From positions 248,001 through 312,000 of the forward strand of contig NZ_JBHYGL010000012.1 in NCBI RefSeq assembly GCF_051859025.1: a stretch of 64,000 nucleotides of DNA, read 5' to 3'. Both the position numbers and the translations under genes were made by a program. The notes beneath the pieces are model-generated. The model was not told where the DNA came from. It did not search any database and saw only the letters and a program-made list of their open reading frames with translations. The DNA comes from Falsiroseomonas sp051859025 (lineage in GTDB: Bacteria; Pseudomonadota; Alphaproteobacteria; Acetobacterales; Acetobacteraceae). This document shows, one piece after another, positions 7,881 through 16,270 of the stretch; position 1 is the first letter of the stretch; each line of letters starts with the position of its first letter.

Positions 7881-8846
7881 ATGATCAGCCGCCGTCCGCT
7901 CCTGCTGGCCGCACTGGCCGCGCCGACCATCGCCCATGCGCAGGCGCCGGATCGCGTCCGCGTCGCGGTGTTCAACGTCTCCTCCGCGCTGCCCTATTAT
8001 GTCGCGGTGGAGCGTGGGTTCTTCGCGGCCAACGGCATCGAGGCCAGCGCCGTTCCCTTGCAGGCCGCGCCGCTGATCGTGCAGTCCATGATCTCGGGCG
8101 ATGTGGAGGCCGCATCCAACCTGGTGACGCTGGAAGGCGCCAACATCAATGCGCGACGCGCCAACACCGCCATCTACATCGCGCTGAACGGCCAGAACGC
8201 GCAGTACCAGATGGAGCAGTTCGTGGTGCGCAGCGGGAGCACCGCGCAGTCGATCCGGGACCTGAAGGGTGCGCGCATCCTCTCCGCCCCTGGGCCGGCC
8301 AATATCTCCGCCGCCCGTGCCGTGCTGGCGGCCAACGGGCTGCAGGAAGGGCGGGACTACACGATCCAGGAACAGCAGATGGGCGTGCATGTTGGCGCGC
8401 TCGCCGCCGGCACCTTCGATGCCGCCTACACGCTGGAACCCGTCGCCACCATCGCGGAACGCGCCGGCGCCGCAAGGCGGCTGGAGACGGGTGTGATCGC
8501 GACGCATCTCCTCGGCCGGCGCGATGCGCAGGCCTGGGCGGCGGGCGCGGCGCTGACTGGCAAGTTCATCACGGAAAAGCCCGCCGCCGCGCAGCGCTTC
8601 GCCGCCGCCTGGGCGCGCGCCTGCGCGCTGATCGCCGCCGACCCCACCGCCGTGCGCCCGCTGCTGGTGCAGCACATGCAGACCTCCGCCGAACTGGCGC
8701 CGACCATCCCGCTGGTGAATTTCCGCATGGTCAAGGATATGACGGCGGAGGAGATCGCGGATTTCCAGAAATTCGTGGACCTGGCGGTGGCGCAGGGCGT
8801 GGTACGCGACCGGATCGAGGTGCGATCCTTCCTCCGCGCGCTGTGA
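7881..8846 (+). CDS. ABC transporter substrate-binding protein, NMT1-like (system B)
   Basis: 321 residues with a Tat-type signal (SRRPLLLAALAAPTIAHAQA). The mature protein begins RVRVAVFNVSSALPYYVAVERGFF, typical of SsuA/TauA/NMT1-like periplasmic receptors. Later segments fit a two-lobed receptor: SIRDLKGARILSAPGPANIS and GTFDAAYTLEPVATIAERAG. It lies between the VOC gene and the ATPase gene (GTGA overlap at 8843-8846). Ligand unknown. Confidence 0.87.
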   Translation: MISRRPLLLAALAAPTIAHAQAPDRVRVAVFNVSSALPYYVAVERGFFAANGIEASAVPLQAAPLIVQSMISGDVEAASNLVTLEGANINARRANTAIYIALNGQNAQYQMEQFVVRSGSTAQSIRDLKGARILSAPGPANISAARAVLAANGLQEGRDYTIQEQQMGVHVGALAAGTFDAAYTLEPVATIAERAGAARRLETGVIATHLLGRRDAQAWAAGAALTGKFITEKPAAAQRFAAAWARACALIAADPTAVRPLLVQHMQTSAELAPTIPLVNFRMVKDMTAEEIADFQKFVDLAVAQGVVRDRIEVRSFLRAL

Positions 8847-9613
8847 GCATCCCCCCGCGGGAGACCGCGATCTCCGTCCGCGGCCTCCGCAAGGCCTTCG
8901 GCGGGCAGCCCGTCTATTCGGGCTTCGACCTGGATGTGCGTCGCGGCGACATCCTCGCGATCTTCGGGCCGAATGGCTGCGGGAAATCCACACTGATCAA
9001 CATGGCGGCGGGGCTGCTGCCGATGGATGGCGGCACGATCCTGTATGACGGCCGCGACGTCGCCGATGTGCGCGTCGGCTACGTCTTCCAGAACTACCGG
9101 GAGGCATTGTTTCCGTGGCGCCGCGCCGCCGACAACATCCGCTATCCCCTGCGCCTTATGCGCCTGCCGAAGGCGGAAATCGATCGCCGCGTGGATCGCC
9201 TGGCTGCCAGTTTCCGCGTCCGCTTCGACCTGAACCGCTACCCCTACGAATTGTCCGGCGGGCAGCAGCAGTTGGTCTCCATCATGCGTGCGCTGGCGGT
9301 GGAGCCGGAGGTGCTGTTCCTCGATGAGCCCTTCTCCGCACTCGACTACGAGACGACGCTGTCGCTGCGCGACCTGTTGCAGGAAGTGCTGAAGGAGATC
9401 GGCGTCACGACGCTGCTCGTCTCCCATGACCTGGAGGAATCGATCGTGCTGGCGGATCGCCTGCTGATGCTGACCAGGCGGCCGACGATGGTGGCGGATG
9501 ACGTGCCGGTGACGCTACCCTGGCCAAGGGGCACGGCGGCCCTTTCCTCGCCGGATTTCGTCGCCATCAAGGCGCGATGCCTTGATGTCTTCCAGGCAGC
9601 GGTCGCGGCATGA
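8843..9613 (+). CDS. ABC transporter ATP-binding protein (system B)
   Basis: 256 residues starting at GTG 8843, which overlaps the receptor stop. Walker A GPNGCGKST, Q-loop FQNYREALFPW, signature ELSGGQQQLVSIMRAL, Walker B VLFLDEPFSALD and LLVSHDLEESIVLADRL are all present. The signature LSGGQQQ differs from LSGGMRQR/LSGGMQQR of the other three systems here, so system B is a separate lineage. The 3' end overlaps the permease start by 4 bp. Confidence 0.9.
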   Translation: MSIPPRETAISVRGLRKAFGGQPVYSGFDLDVRRGDILAIFGPNGCGKSTLINMAAGLLPMDGGTILYDGRDVADVRVGYVFQNYREALFPWRRAADNIRYPLRLMRLPKAEIDRRVDRLAASFRVRFDLNRYPYELSGGQQQLVSIMRALAVEPEVLFLDEPFSALDYETTLSLRDLLQEVLKEIGVTTLLVSHDLEESIVLADRLLMLTRRPTMVADDVPVTLPWPRGTAALSSPDFVAIKARCLDVFQAAVAA

Positions 9614-10359
9614 AGACCTTCACCGCGCCGATCGCCGGCGCCATCGGCTTCATCCTGCTTTGGCAACTCGCCGTCTGGCTGCGCGTCGCCGACCCCATCC
9701 TGCTGCCGCCGCCGGCCGAGGCCTTCCGCGACACCTGGGCGGCGCTGGCGCGCGGCACGCTGGCGCTGGACACCTGGCGCACGGTGCAGCGGACCATGCT
9801 GTCCTTCCTCATCGCGACGGCCATCGGCGTGCCGCTCGGCGTGGCGCTGGGGGCGAAGGAGAGTGTCTATCGCAGCGTCGAGTTCGTGGTGGATTTCTTC
9901 CGCTCTACGCCAGCCTCCGCCATGTTTCCGCTGTTCATCGTGCTGTTCGGGCCCGGCGAATCCACCAAGATCGCGGTCGCGGCCTTCGGCGCGGCGCTCG
10001 TCATCCTGTTCAACGCGGCCTATGGCGTCATGAATGCGCGGCGCACCCGGGTGCTGGCGGCGCGGATCATGGGCGCTTCCGGCCCGCGCATCATGGCGGA
10101 TGTGCTGGTGTGGGAGGCACTGCCCCAGATCCTGGTCGGCATGCGCGCCGGCGTATCGCTCGCGCTGGTGATCGTGGTGGTGGCGGAGATGTTCATCGGC
10201 TCCACCGACGGCCTCGGCCACCGCGTCATCAACGCGCAGATGCTGTTCGAGAGCGGGCTGATGTACGGCACCATCTTCGTGGCCGGCGCGCTGGGCTATG
10301 CGCTCAACCTGCTGTTCCTGGTCATCGAGAAGCGCTTCGTTCACTGGGCCGGAAGGTAG
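9610..10359 (+). CDS. ABC transporter permease (system B)
   Basis: 249-residue inner-membrane protein. Hydrophobic segments begin near residue 8 (IAGAIGFILLWQLAVWL) and near 70. The EAA-like loop reads RIMGASGPRIMADVLVWEALPQ, as in SsuC/TauC-type permeases. ATG overlaps the ATPase stop (ATGA). It ends 3 bp before the convergent FAD monooxygenase gene with no room for a separate terminator. Confidence 0.9.
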   Translation: MKTFTAPIAGAIGFILLWQLAVWLRVADPILLPPPAEAFRDTWAALARGTLALDTWRTVQRTMLSFLIATAIGVPLGVALGAKESVYRSVEFVVDFFRSTPASAMFPLFIVLFGPGESTKIAVAAFGAALVILFNAAYGVMNARRTRVLAARIMGASGPRIMADVLVWEALPQILVGMRAGVSLALVIVVVAEMFIGSTDGLGHRVINAQMLFESGLMYGTIFVAGALGYALNLLFLVIEKRFVHWAGR

Positions 10360-10362
10360 CGC

Positions 10363-11514
10363 CTAGGCGACGTCGCGATAGAGCTGCCGCAGCTTGTCCA
10401 TGAAGGGCGCCTGCATCTTGGCACGGGTGCCTGCCACCACGTCGCAGGGCGGCACCAGCGTGTCGCTGGCTTCCCAGGAGAAGTCGCTGACGAATTTCAC
10501 GCGGGGGTCGCGGAGCGCCGCGATCTCCGCCACCGTCCCGCCACGCTTCAGCACCACGCCGGCCACGACGCCGCATTCCACCGCTTGCGTCGCGCCCTGG
10601 CCAAGGGTGGGCACCATGGCTTGTGCGGAATCGCCCAGGAACAGCGCCCGGCCATCGGCGGCGTACCGCTTAACGGGGGAGGTTGCACTGCGCGCCCAGT
10701 GGATTTCCGGCAGATGTCGTTCGATCTTGCCCAGCATCCACTCGACGGCCGGGCAGGGCGTGCCGCCCTCCGGCGTGAACAGCGCGCGCTGTGCCTCCGC
10801 GGTCTTCATGCCCTCGGGGATCGTCTCCGACCCGTTCAGCGGGAAGGTGCCAGCGATATAGACGGCGCCGCCGGGCACGCGGAAGGACAGCAGCCGCGCA
10901 TTGCCGTTGAACCACTGCCCGTAATCGTCATACGGGCAATCCGCGGCATCCGTCACCAGCAGGCGCCAGATGCAGACGCCGAGCAGCGTGCTCTCCGGCT
11001 CCCCTACCGTCAGCGCGCGCAGCCGGCTGTAGCGTCCATCGCCACCCACCAGCAGGTCGAAAGCGCCGTCGCGGACCAGGCCAGCCGGCGTGCGGAAGAC
11101 CGGCACCAGGCGGCCGGCGGCGTCTTCTTCCAGCGCTTCCAGCACATGCGCGTTCCGTGTGCAGCCTGAAGCGGGCACGCGCAGCAGGCGGTAGAGTTCG
11201 GACCAGCGGATGCGCACGCCCGGCTCCTCCGCGACATCCAGCATGTCCAGGTCGAACAGGCGGGTGCCGTCCGTCAGATCAACGAACCAGCGGTGCCAGG
11301 GGAGGGACGCTTCGCGCAGCGCGGCGTGGCGCGCGGGCATGTGCAGGCGCAGCGCCTTCAACGCATTCGGGCCGATGTTGAGGCCCGTGCCCGCTTCCGC
11401 ATGATCCCCGGGCGCCACGCGTTCGAAGGCCGCCACCTCGATGCCCGGGGCGTCGAGCAGCGCCTCCGCCAGCAGGCTGCCCGCGACGCCAGTGCCGATG
11501 ATGCCGATGCGCAT
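10363..11514 (-). CDS. FAD-dependent aromatic-ring monooxygenase (PHBH/UbiH class)
   Basis: 383 residues of the class A flavoprotein monooxygenase family, which hydroxylates aromatic or heteroaromatic rings with NAD(P)H and O2. Visible motifs are the N-terminal GXGXXG (IGIIGTGVAGSLLAEALL), the DG motif (LLVGGDGRYSRLR) and the GD motif (ALFLGDSAQAMVPTLGQGA). It is single, flanked by transporter B and ring-opening amidohydrolase 1 (divergent). The context suggests hydroxylation of an N-heterocycle, as in nicotinate or pyrimidine breakdown; the substrate is not shown by sequence. An 11/12 sigma-54 match lies upstream. Confidence 0.85.
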   Translation of the reverse strand: MRIGIIGTGVAGSLLAEALLDAPGIEVAAFERVAPGDHAEAGTGLNIGPNALKALRLHMPARHAALREASLPWHRWFVDLTDGTRLFDLDMLDVAEEPGVRIRWSELYRLLRVPASGCTRNAHVLEALEEDAAGRLVPVFRTPAGLVRDGAFDLLVGGDGRYSRLRALTVGEPESTLLGVCIWRLLVTDAADCPYDDYGQWFNGNARLLSFRVPGGAVYIAGTFPLNGSETIPEGMKTAEAQRALFTPEGGTPCPAVEWMLGKIERHLPEIHWARSATSPVKRYAADGRALFLGDSAQAMVPTLGQGATQAVECGVVAGVVLKRGGTVAEIAALRDPRVKFVSDFSWEASDTLVPPCDVVAGTRAKMQAPFMDKLRQLYRDVA

Positions 11515-11544
11515 GGAAAGTGTCCGCCAGTTCCGCGTGGGCCC

Positions 11545-11560
11545 TGCAAAGCCCGCGCCA
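11545..11560 (-). promoter_or_regulatory. Candidate sigma-54 promoter for FAD monooxygenase
   Basis: The minus strand reads TGGCGCG-GGCT-TTGCA, 11 of 12 positions of the RpoN consensus (G for A in the -24 box), with exact GG-N10-GC spacing. Predicted start near 11534 gives a 20-nt leader before ATG 11514. The region (11515-11579) is shared with the divergent ring-opening amidohydrolase 1 gene, for which I see no clear promoter. Confidence 0.6.
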
Positions 11561-11579
11561 CATGACCTATGCTTTAGCG

Positions 11580-12644
11580 ATGCCGAGCCTCTCGATCCAC
11601 CGTCTCCCCATGGCCCATCCGGGCGACCTCTCCGCGCTGGCGGGGCTGATCGCCGCCGGCACCATTCGCGCCGGCGATGTCCGCGCCGTGATCGGCAAGA
11701 CGGAGGGCAATGGCGGCCTCAACGATTTTACCAGAGGCTTCTTCACGCAGTCGCTGATGCTGCTGCTGGCGCGGCAGACGGGTGAGGCGCCGGAAGCGTT
11801 GGCCTCGCGCATACCCTGCGTGCTGTCCGGCGGGACGGAGGGCGCGCTTTCCCCTCACTACATGGTTTTCGCCGTGGCGGGCGACCGCGGCGGCGAATCG
11901 GGCCTGGCGCTGGGCAGTGCCTTCAGCCCGCTGACACCGGCGGGCGAGATCGGCCGCGTTGCGCAGATCGAGGCCGTGGCCGCCGCCGTCCGCGCCGCCA
12001 TGGCCGATGCAGGCATCACGCGGGCCGAGGATGTCGCGCTCGTCCAGGTCAAGGCGCCCTGCGCGCTGGCACCGGGGCCGGAGGCGCGCAGCACCGATCC
12101 GCGCGTGCTGATGGCGCTGTCCCGCGCGGCTGCGGCTTTCGGCGCCGGCATCGCGATCGGCGACATCGCGCCGGAGGCCGGCACCGAAGCCGGGCTGCTG
12201 CGGGATGTGCAGCATTATTCCAACCGCGTCAGCATCTCCTCCGGCATCGAGGTGGTGTGCAACGAGGTGGTGGTCTTCGGCCGCGCCGCAGGCTGGACGC
12301 CGGGCATCAGGGCGGGGGTTGCGCCGATGCGGGACCTGCTCGACCTCGGCGGCGTCATCGCTGCCTGCCGTGCGGCGGGGCTGGATGCCGCGCCCTCCGT
12401 CACGGACCCGGCGCGCGTATTGGGCGTGATCGCGAAGGGGGAGCCCGACAAGGCCGGGCATATCCGCGGCGCGCGCCACACCATGCTGGGCGATACGGAT
12501 ATCGATGCGCAGCGGCATCTGCGCGGCGCGTTGGGCGCGATCGTCGCCGCCGTCACAGGGGATGGCCAGGTCTTCGTCAGTGGCGGGGCGGAGCATCAGG
12601 GGCCGCCGGGTGGTGGCCTCGTCTGCGTCTTCGCCAGGGAATAG
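11580..12644 (+). CDS. Ring-opening amidohydrolase 1 (cyanuric acid hydrolase/barbiturase family), divergent
   Basis: 354 residues from ATG 11580; longer in-frame starts (GTG 11520, ATG 11562) add residues not expected in the family. The enzyme family opens cyclic imides such as cyanuric acid or barbiturate using three Lys-Ser dyads in a threefold-repeated fold. Visible: GKTEGNGGLNDFTR (K40) with SGGTEG (S83); VQVKAP (K158) with SISSGIEV (S220/S221); IAKGEPDK (K286) with SGGAEHQG (S334). Dyads 1 and 3 have the AtzD spacing (43 and 48 residues); the middle repeat is shorter (~63 against ~71) and its KCPLLT segment is replaced by KAPCAL. Substrate is therefore uncertain. Confidence 0.9.
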   Translation: MPSLSIHRLPMAHPGDLSALAGLIAAGTIRAGDVRAVIGKTEGNGGLNDFTRGFFTQSLMLLLARQTGEAPEALASRIPCVLSGGTEGALSPHYMVFAVAGDRGGESGLALGSAFSPLTPAGEIGRVAQIEAVAAAVRAAMADAGITRAEDVALVQVKAPCALAPGPEARSTDPRVLMALSRAAAAFGAGIAIGDIAPEAGTEAGLLRDVQHYSNRVSISSGIEVVCNEVVVFGRAAGWTPGIRAGVAPMRDLLDLGGVIAACRAAGLDAAPSVTDPARVLGVIAKGEPDKAGHIRGARHTMLGDTDIDAQRHLRGALGAIVAAVTGDGQVFVSGGAEHQGPPGGGLVCVFARE

Positions 12645-12667
12645 GGGCCACCGCGAGCGGCGGCCCC
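12644..12667. terminator. GC-rich hairpin between convergent genes
   Basis: GGGGCC-A-CCGC-GA-GCGG-C-GGCCCC folds into a stem of about ten pairs. It begins on the last base of the ring-opening amidohydrolase 1 stop and ends 9 bp before the stop of the convergent binding-protein gene. There is no T run, so termination efficiency is uncertain, but position and symmetry suggest a shared bidirectional terminator. Confidence 0.5.
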
Positions 12668-12675
12668 CATCGGTT

Positions 12676-13692
12676 TCAGCGGATCGCGTCCATCACGGCA
12701 TGCGTCCAGGCATTGGTGGGTGCCCGGCTGATCACCGGTGATTCGCCGCCGGAAGACAGCAGCGTCTGCACCGTGCGCTCGTAATCCGCCGGCGCCAAGC
12801 GGCCGCCGCCCTCGGCGTCCAGCAGGCGGGCGATCTCGCCCATCATGCGGCGCTGGTGCGCGATGGTCTGCGCGCCGGAGGCATCGTTATCCAGCACGAT
12901 CTGCGCCGCGGCATCGGGGTTCTGCCGCGCCCAGTCCCAGCCCTGCATGGAAGCGCGGACGAAGCGGGCCATGCGCGCGACGAAGGCTGCGTCCGTCAGG
13001 CGGCTTTCGAGGACGTAGAGACCGTCCTCCAGCGTCGCCACGCCCTGTTCCTCATACCGGAAGACCTGAAGCTGTTCCGGCCGGAAGCCGCCATCGATGA
13101 CCTGCCAGTATTCATTGTAGGTCATGGTGGAGACGCAATCGGCCTGGCGCTGCAGCAGCGGGTCCACGTTGAAGCCCTGGCGCAGCACCCGCACGCCCTG
13201 CGGCGTGCCATTCGTCGGGTAGCCGAGGCGCGACATCCAGGCGAGGAAGGGATATTCGTTGCCAGAGAACCAGACGCCGAGCGTCTTGCCGCGCAGGTCC
13301 GCGGGGGTGCGGATTCCCGTCTCCGCCCGGCAGGTCAGCATCATGCCGGATCGCTTGAAGGGCTGGGCGATGTTCACCAGCGGCACGCCGCGTTCGCGGC
13401 TGGCCAGCGCGGCCGGCATCCATTCCACGATCACGTCGGCGCGGTTGCCCGCGATGACCTGCGGCGGCGCGATGTCCGGCCCGCCCGGCGCGATCCGCAC
13501 ATCGAGGTTGGCGGCGCGGTAGAAGCCGCGGGCCTGGGCGACGTAGTAGCCCGCGAACTGCGCCTGCGTGACCCATTTCAGCTGCAGGTTCACCCGTTCG
13601 ACCGGCTGCGCCTGCGCCGCGGCACCACCCGCCAGCATCCCCAAGCCCATCAGCCCGCCGATCACGGCGCGCCGCATCGATCCCATCACCAT
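12676..13692 (-). CDS. ABC transporter substrate-binding protein, NMT1/THI5 type (system C)
   Basis: 338 residues with a hydrophobic signal peptide (AVIGGLMGLGMLAGGAAAQA). The mature start VNLQLKWVTQAQFAGYYVAQ and the later LDVRIAPGGPDIAP are characteristic of THI5/ThiY-like receptors for pyrimidines. ATG 13692 has AAGGAG 8 bp upstream. It is the last gene of the operon running from the Mo-hydroxylase (19926), unusual because the receptor is usually promoter-proximal. The ligand is probably the Mo-hydroxylase substrate; this is inference. Confidence 0.88.
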   Translation of the reverse strand: MVMGSMRRAVIGGLMGLGMLAGGAAAQAQPVERVNLQLKWVTQAQFAGYYVAQARGFYRAANLDVRIAPGGPDIAPPQVIAGNRADVIVEWMPAALASRERGVPLVNIAQPFKRSGMMLTCRAETGIRTPADLRGKTLGVWFSGNEYPFLAWMSRLGYPTNGTPQGVRVLRQGFNVDPLLQRQADCVSTMTYNEYWQVIDGGFRPEQLQVFRYEEQGVATLEDGLYVLESRLTDAAFVARMARFVRASMQGWDWARQNPDAAAQIVLDNDASGAQTIAHQRRMMGEIARLLDAEGGGRLAPADYERTVQTLLSSGGESPVISRAPTNAWTHAVMDAIR

Positions 13693-13711
13693 CCCTGTCT
13701 CTCCTTCATTG

Positions 13712-14635
13712 TCAGCCGCGAACGGAGGGGTGCCAGAAGGTCACCCGCCGTTCGATCAGCGCCATGGCGCCGTAGAATGCCGAACCCACCACCGCCGCGA
13801 CAACGATTTCCGCCCAGACCATGTCGAGGGCGAGCCGCGCGGCTTCCGTCGTGATGCGGAAGCCCATGCCGGTGGTTGGGGATCCGAAGAACTCCGCCAC
13901 GATGGCGCCGATCAGCGCCAGGGGCGCGTTCACCTTCAGCGCCGTGAAGATGAAGGGCAGCGCGGCCGGGAGGCGCAGCAGCAGCAGCGTCTGGCCATGG
14001 CCGGCGGCGTAGCTGCGCATCAGGTCGCGCTCCAGCGCGCCGGCGGCGGCCAGGCCGGCGACCGTGTTCACCAGCATGGGGAAGAAGGTCATGGCGACGA
14101 CGACGGCGGCCTTGGACTGCCAGTCGAAGCCGAACCACATGACCATGATGGGCGCGATCCCCACCACCGGCAGCGCCGCGACCAGATTGCCGATGGGCAG
14201 CAGCCCGCGACGCAGGAAGGGGACGCGGTCCGCCAGCAGCGCCAGCAGGAAGCCCGCCCCGCAGCCGATGGCGTAGCCCGCCAGCACGGCCTTGAGGAAG
14301 GTCTGCACGAAATCCTGCCAGAGCAGGTGCGAACCGCTCACCATCCGCACGGCGATGGCGGAGGGCGCGGGCATCAGCGCCATCGGCACCTCGAACCCCA
14401 CCACCAGCACTTCCCACAGCGCGAGGATCGTGGCCCCGAAGGCCAGCGGCGCCGCCATCGCCTGCCAGCCCTGACCCGGCAGGTCACCGAGCCGCTTCAC
14501 CAGCCAGGCCGCCAGCATGGCCGTGGCGGTAATGCCGAACCACGCCAGGCCGCCTGGCGCGCCCGGGGCATGCACGCCCTTGATGGCCAGCGCGAAGCCC
14601 AGCAGGACCACGGTGGCCAGCAGCCCCGTCTTCAT
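13712..14635 (-). CDS. ABC transporter permease 2 (system C)
   Basis: 307 residues from ATG 14635, overlapping the upstream permease by 4 bp (ATGA). It has two N-terminal hydrophobic segments before the canonical core, so it is longer than the usual ~260. The core carries the EAA loop (YAAGHGQTLLLLRLPAALPF) and the common PVVGIAPIMVMWFG stretch. With permease 1 it probably forms a heterodimeric channel, an arrangement seen in pyrimidine/riboflavin-type importers. Confidence 0.87.
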   Translation of the reverse strand: MKTGLLATVVLLGFALAIKGVHAPGAPGGLAWFGITATAMLAAWLVKRLGDLPGQGWQAMAAPLAFGATILALWEVLVVGFEVPMALMPAPSAIAVRMVSGSHLLWQDFVQTFLKAVLAGYAIGCGAGFLLALLADRVPFLRRGLLPIGNLVAALPVVGIAPIMVMWFGFDWQSKAAVVVAMTFFPMLVNTVAGLAAAGALERDLMRSYAAGHGQTLLLLRLPAALPFIFTALKVNAPLALIGAIVAEFFGSPTTGMGFRITTEAARLALDMVWAEIVVAAVVGSAFYGAMALIERRVTFWHPSVRG

Positions 14636-15498
14636 GCCCGTGCCCCCATGCGCCGCGCCACCAGGCGCTCCGCCAGGCCGAGCAGCCCGACCAGGGAGGC
14701 GGAGACAATGGCCGCGACCGTCAGCGCCGACCAGATCTGCAAGGTCTGCCCGAAATAGGACCCCGCCAGCAGCCGCGCGCCGAGGCCAGCCTGCGCGCCC
14801 GTCGGCAGTTCCGCGACGATGGCGCCGACGACGGCGGCCGCCACGGCCACCTTCAACCCGGCAAAGAGGTAGGGGAGTGAGGTCGGCACGCGCAGCGTCC
14901 AGAACACCTGCGCCGGCGTCGCGGAATAGGTGCGCAGCAGGTCCCGCGCCAGCGCGTCCGGCGCCGCCAGCCCCTTCACCATGCCGATGGCGACGGGGAA
15001 GAAGCAGAGATAGGCGCTGATGATCGCCTTCGGCATCAGCCCCGTCATGCCGAGTGCGCCCAGCGCCACGATAACGATCGGCGCCAGCGCCAGAACCGGC
15101 ACGGCCTGGGATGCGATGATCCAGGGCATCAGGCTGCGTTCCAGCGCCCGCACATGGATGATGGCGACGGCCAGCAGCACGCCGGCCAGCGACCCCAGCC
15201 CGAAGCCCGCGAGCGCCGCGGACAGCGTGACCATCGCGTGGTTCACCAGGCTGCGGGGCGATGTGATGGGCGGGCCTGTGAGGCTGTTCCAGGTCTCCAC
15301 CACCACCTGGTGCGGTGCCGGCAGCAGGGGCCTGGCATGGGACAGCGTCAGCGACACCATCGTCGCGAAGTCCGGCGCGTTGCCCGCCCGCGCCTGCATG
15401 TCCCACACCACCTGCCAGTTCAGCCAGATGGCGCCGAGGTACCACAGCACCACGATCCCCGCGGAGACGGTGAGCACCGGGAGGATGCTAGCCCTCAT
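14632..15498 (-). CDS. ABC transporter permease 1 (system C)
   Basis: 288 residues from ATG 15498, which lies 11 bp inside the end of the ATPase gene. The open frame extends further upstream, but that part overlaps the ATPase and is not conserved-looking. A membrane segment at ~8-25 is followed by a ~45-residue loop and then the BPD core with PVLALAPIVIVALG and the EAA-type RTYSATPAQVFWTLRVPTSL. Partner of permease 2. Confidence 0.87.
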   Translation of the reverse strand: MRASILPVLTVSAGIVVLWYLGAIWLNWQVVWDMQARAGNAPDFATMVSLTLSHARPLLPAPHQVVVETWNSLTGPPITSPRSLVNHAMVTLSAALAGFGLGSLAGVLLAVAIIHVRALERSLMPWIIASQAVPVLALAPIVIVALGALGMTGLMPKAIISAYLCFFPVAIGMVKGLAAPDALARDLLRTYSATPAQVFWTLRVPTSLPYLFAGLKVAVAAAVVGAIVAELPTGAQAGLGARLLAGSYFGQTLQIWSALTVAAIVSASLVGLLGLAERLVARRMGARA

Positions 15499-16270
15499 AG
15501 GAATGGCCTGCGCGCAGACCCTCCCGCACGCGTTGCGCGATGCGGAGGAATTCGGGAGTCTCGCGGATTTCGAGCGGCCGGTCGGGGCCAAGGTCGCAAT
15601 CCACGATGTCCGTGATCCGCCCCGGCCGCGGCGACATCACCACGATGCGGGTGGAGAGGAAGACGGCCTCCGGGATCGAATGCGTCACGAAGACCACCGT
15701 CTTCCGCGTCGCCGCCCAGAGCTTCAGCAGCTGTTCGTTGAGGTGATCGCGCACAATCTCATCGAGCGCGCCGAAGGGCTCGTCCATCAGCAGCAGCTTC
15801 GGCTCGAACGCCAGCGCGCGGGCGATGGAGGCGCGCTGCTGCATCCCACCGGAAAGCTGCCATGGAAACTTCCGCTCGAACCCCGCCAGGTTGACCATGG
15901 CGATCTGCTTCCGTACGCGCTCCTGCCGCTCGGCTTTGGAAAGCCCCATGATCTGCAGGGGCAGCATCACATTGCCCTCGATGGTCCGCCAGGGAAACAG
16001 CGCCGGCGCCTGGAAGACATAGCCATAGTCCCGCGCCAGCCGCGCGGCCTCCGGCGTCACGCCATTCACGCGGATCTCGCCGCCGGTCGGGCGTTCAAGG
16101 TCCGCGATCACGCGCAGCAGCGTGGTCTTCCCGCAGCCCGAGGGGCCGATGAGCGAGACGAATTCGCCCGGCGCGATGTCGATGTTCACGTCGGACAGCG
16201 CATGGATCGGCCCGTCATTGGTGCGGAACACCAGCGACAGGTTGCGCGCGGCAATCGCCGGTTCAGCCAC
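15488..16270 (-). CDS. ABC transporter ATP-binding protein (system C)
   Basis: 260 residues from GTG 16270. Walker A GPSGCGKTT, Q-loop FQAPALFPWRT, signature LSGGMQQRASIARAL, Walker B LLLMDEPFGALD, His switch FVTHSIPEAVFL. The start codon lies inside the end of the Mo-hydroxylase large-subunit gene (8-bp overlap GTGGCTGA), so translation is probably coupled. Upstream in-frame ATGs would extend into the oxidase gene and are unlikely. Confidence 0.88.
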   Translation of the reverse strand: MAEPAIAARNLSLVFRTNDGPIHALSDVNIDIAPGEFVSLIGPSGCGKTTLLRVIADLERPTGGEIRVNGVTPEAARLARDYGYVFQAPALFPWRTIEGNVMLPLQIMGLSKAERQERVRKQIAMVNLAGFERKFPWQLSGGMQQRASIARALAFEPKLLLMDEPFGALDEIVRDHLNEQLLKLWAATRKTVVFVTHSIPEAVFLSTRIVVMSPRPGRITDIVDCDLGPDRPLEIRETPEFLRIAQRVREGLRAGHSYEG

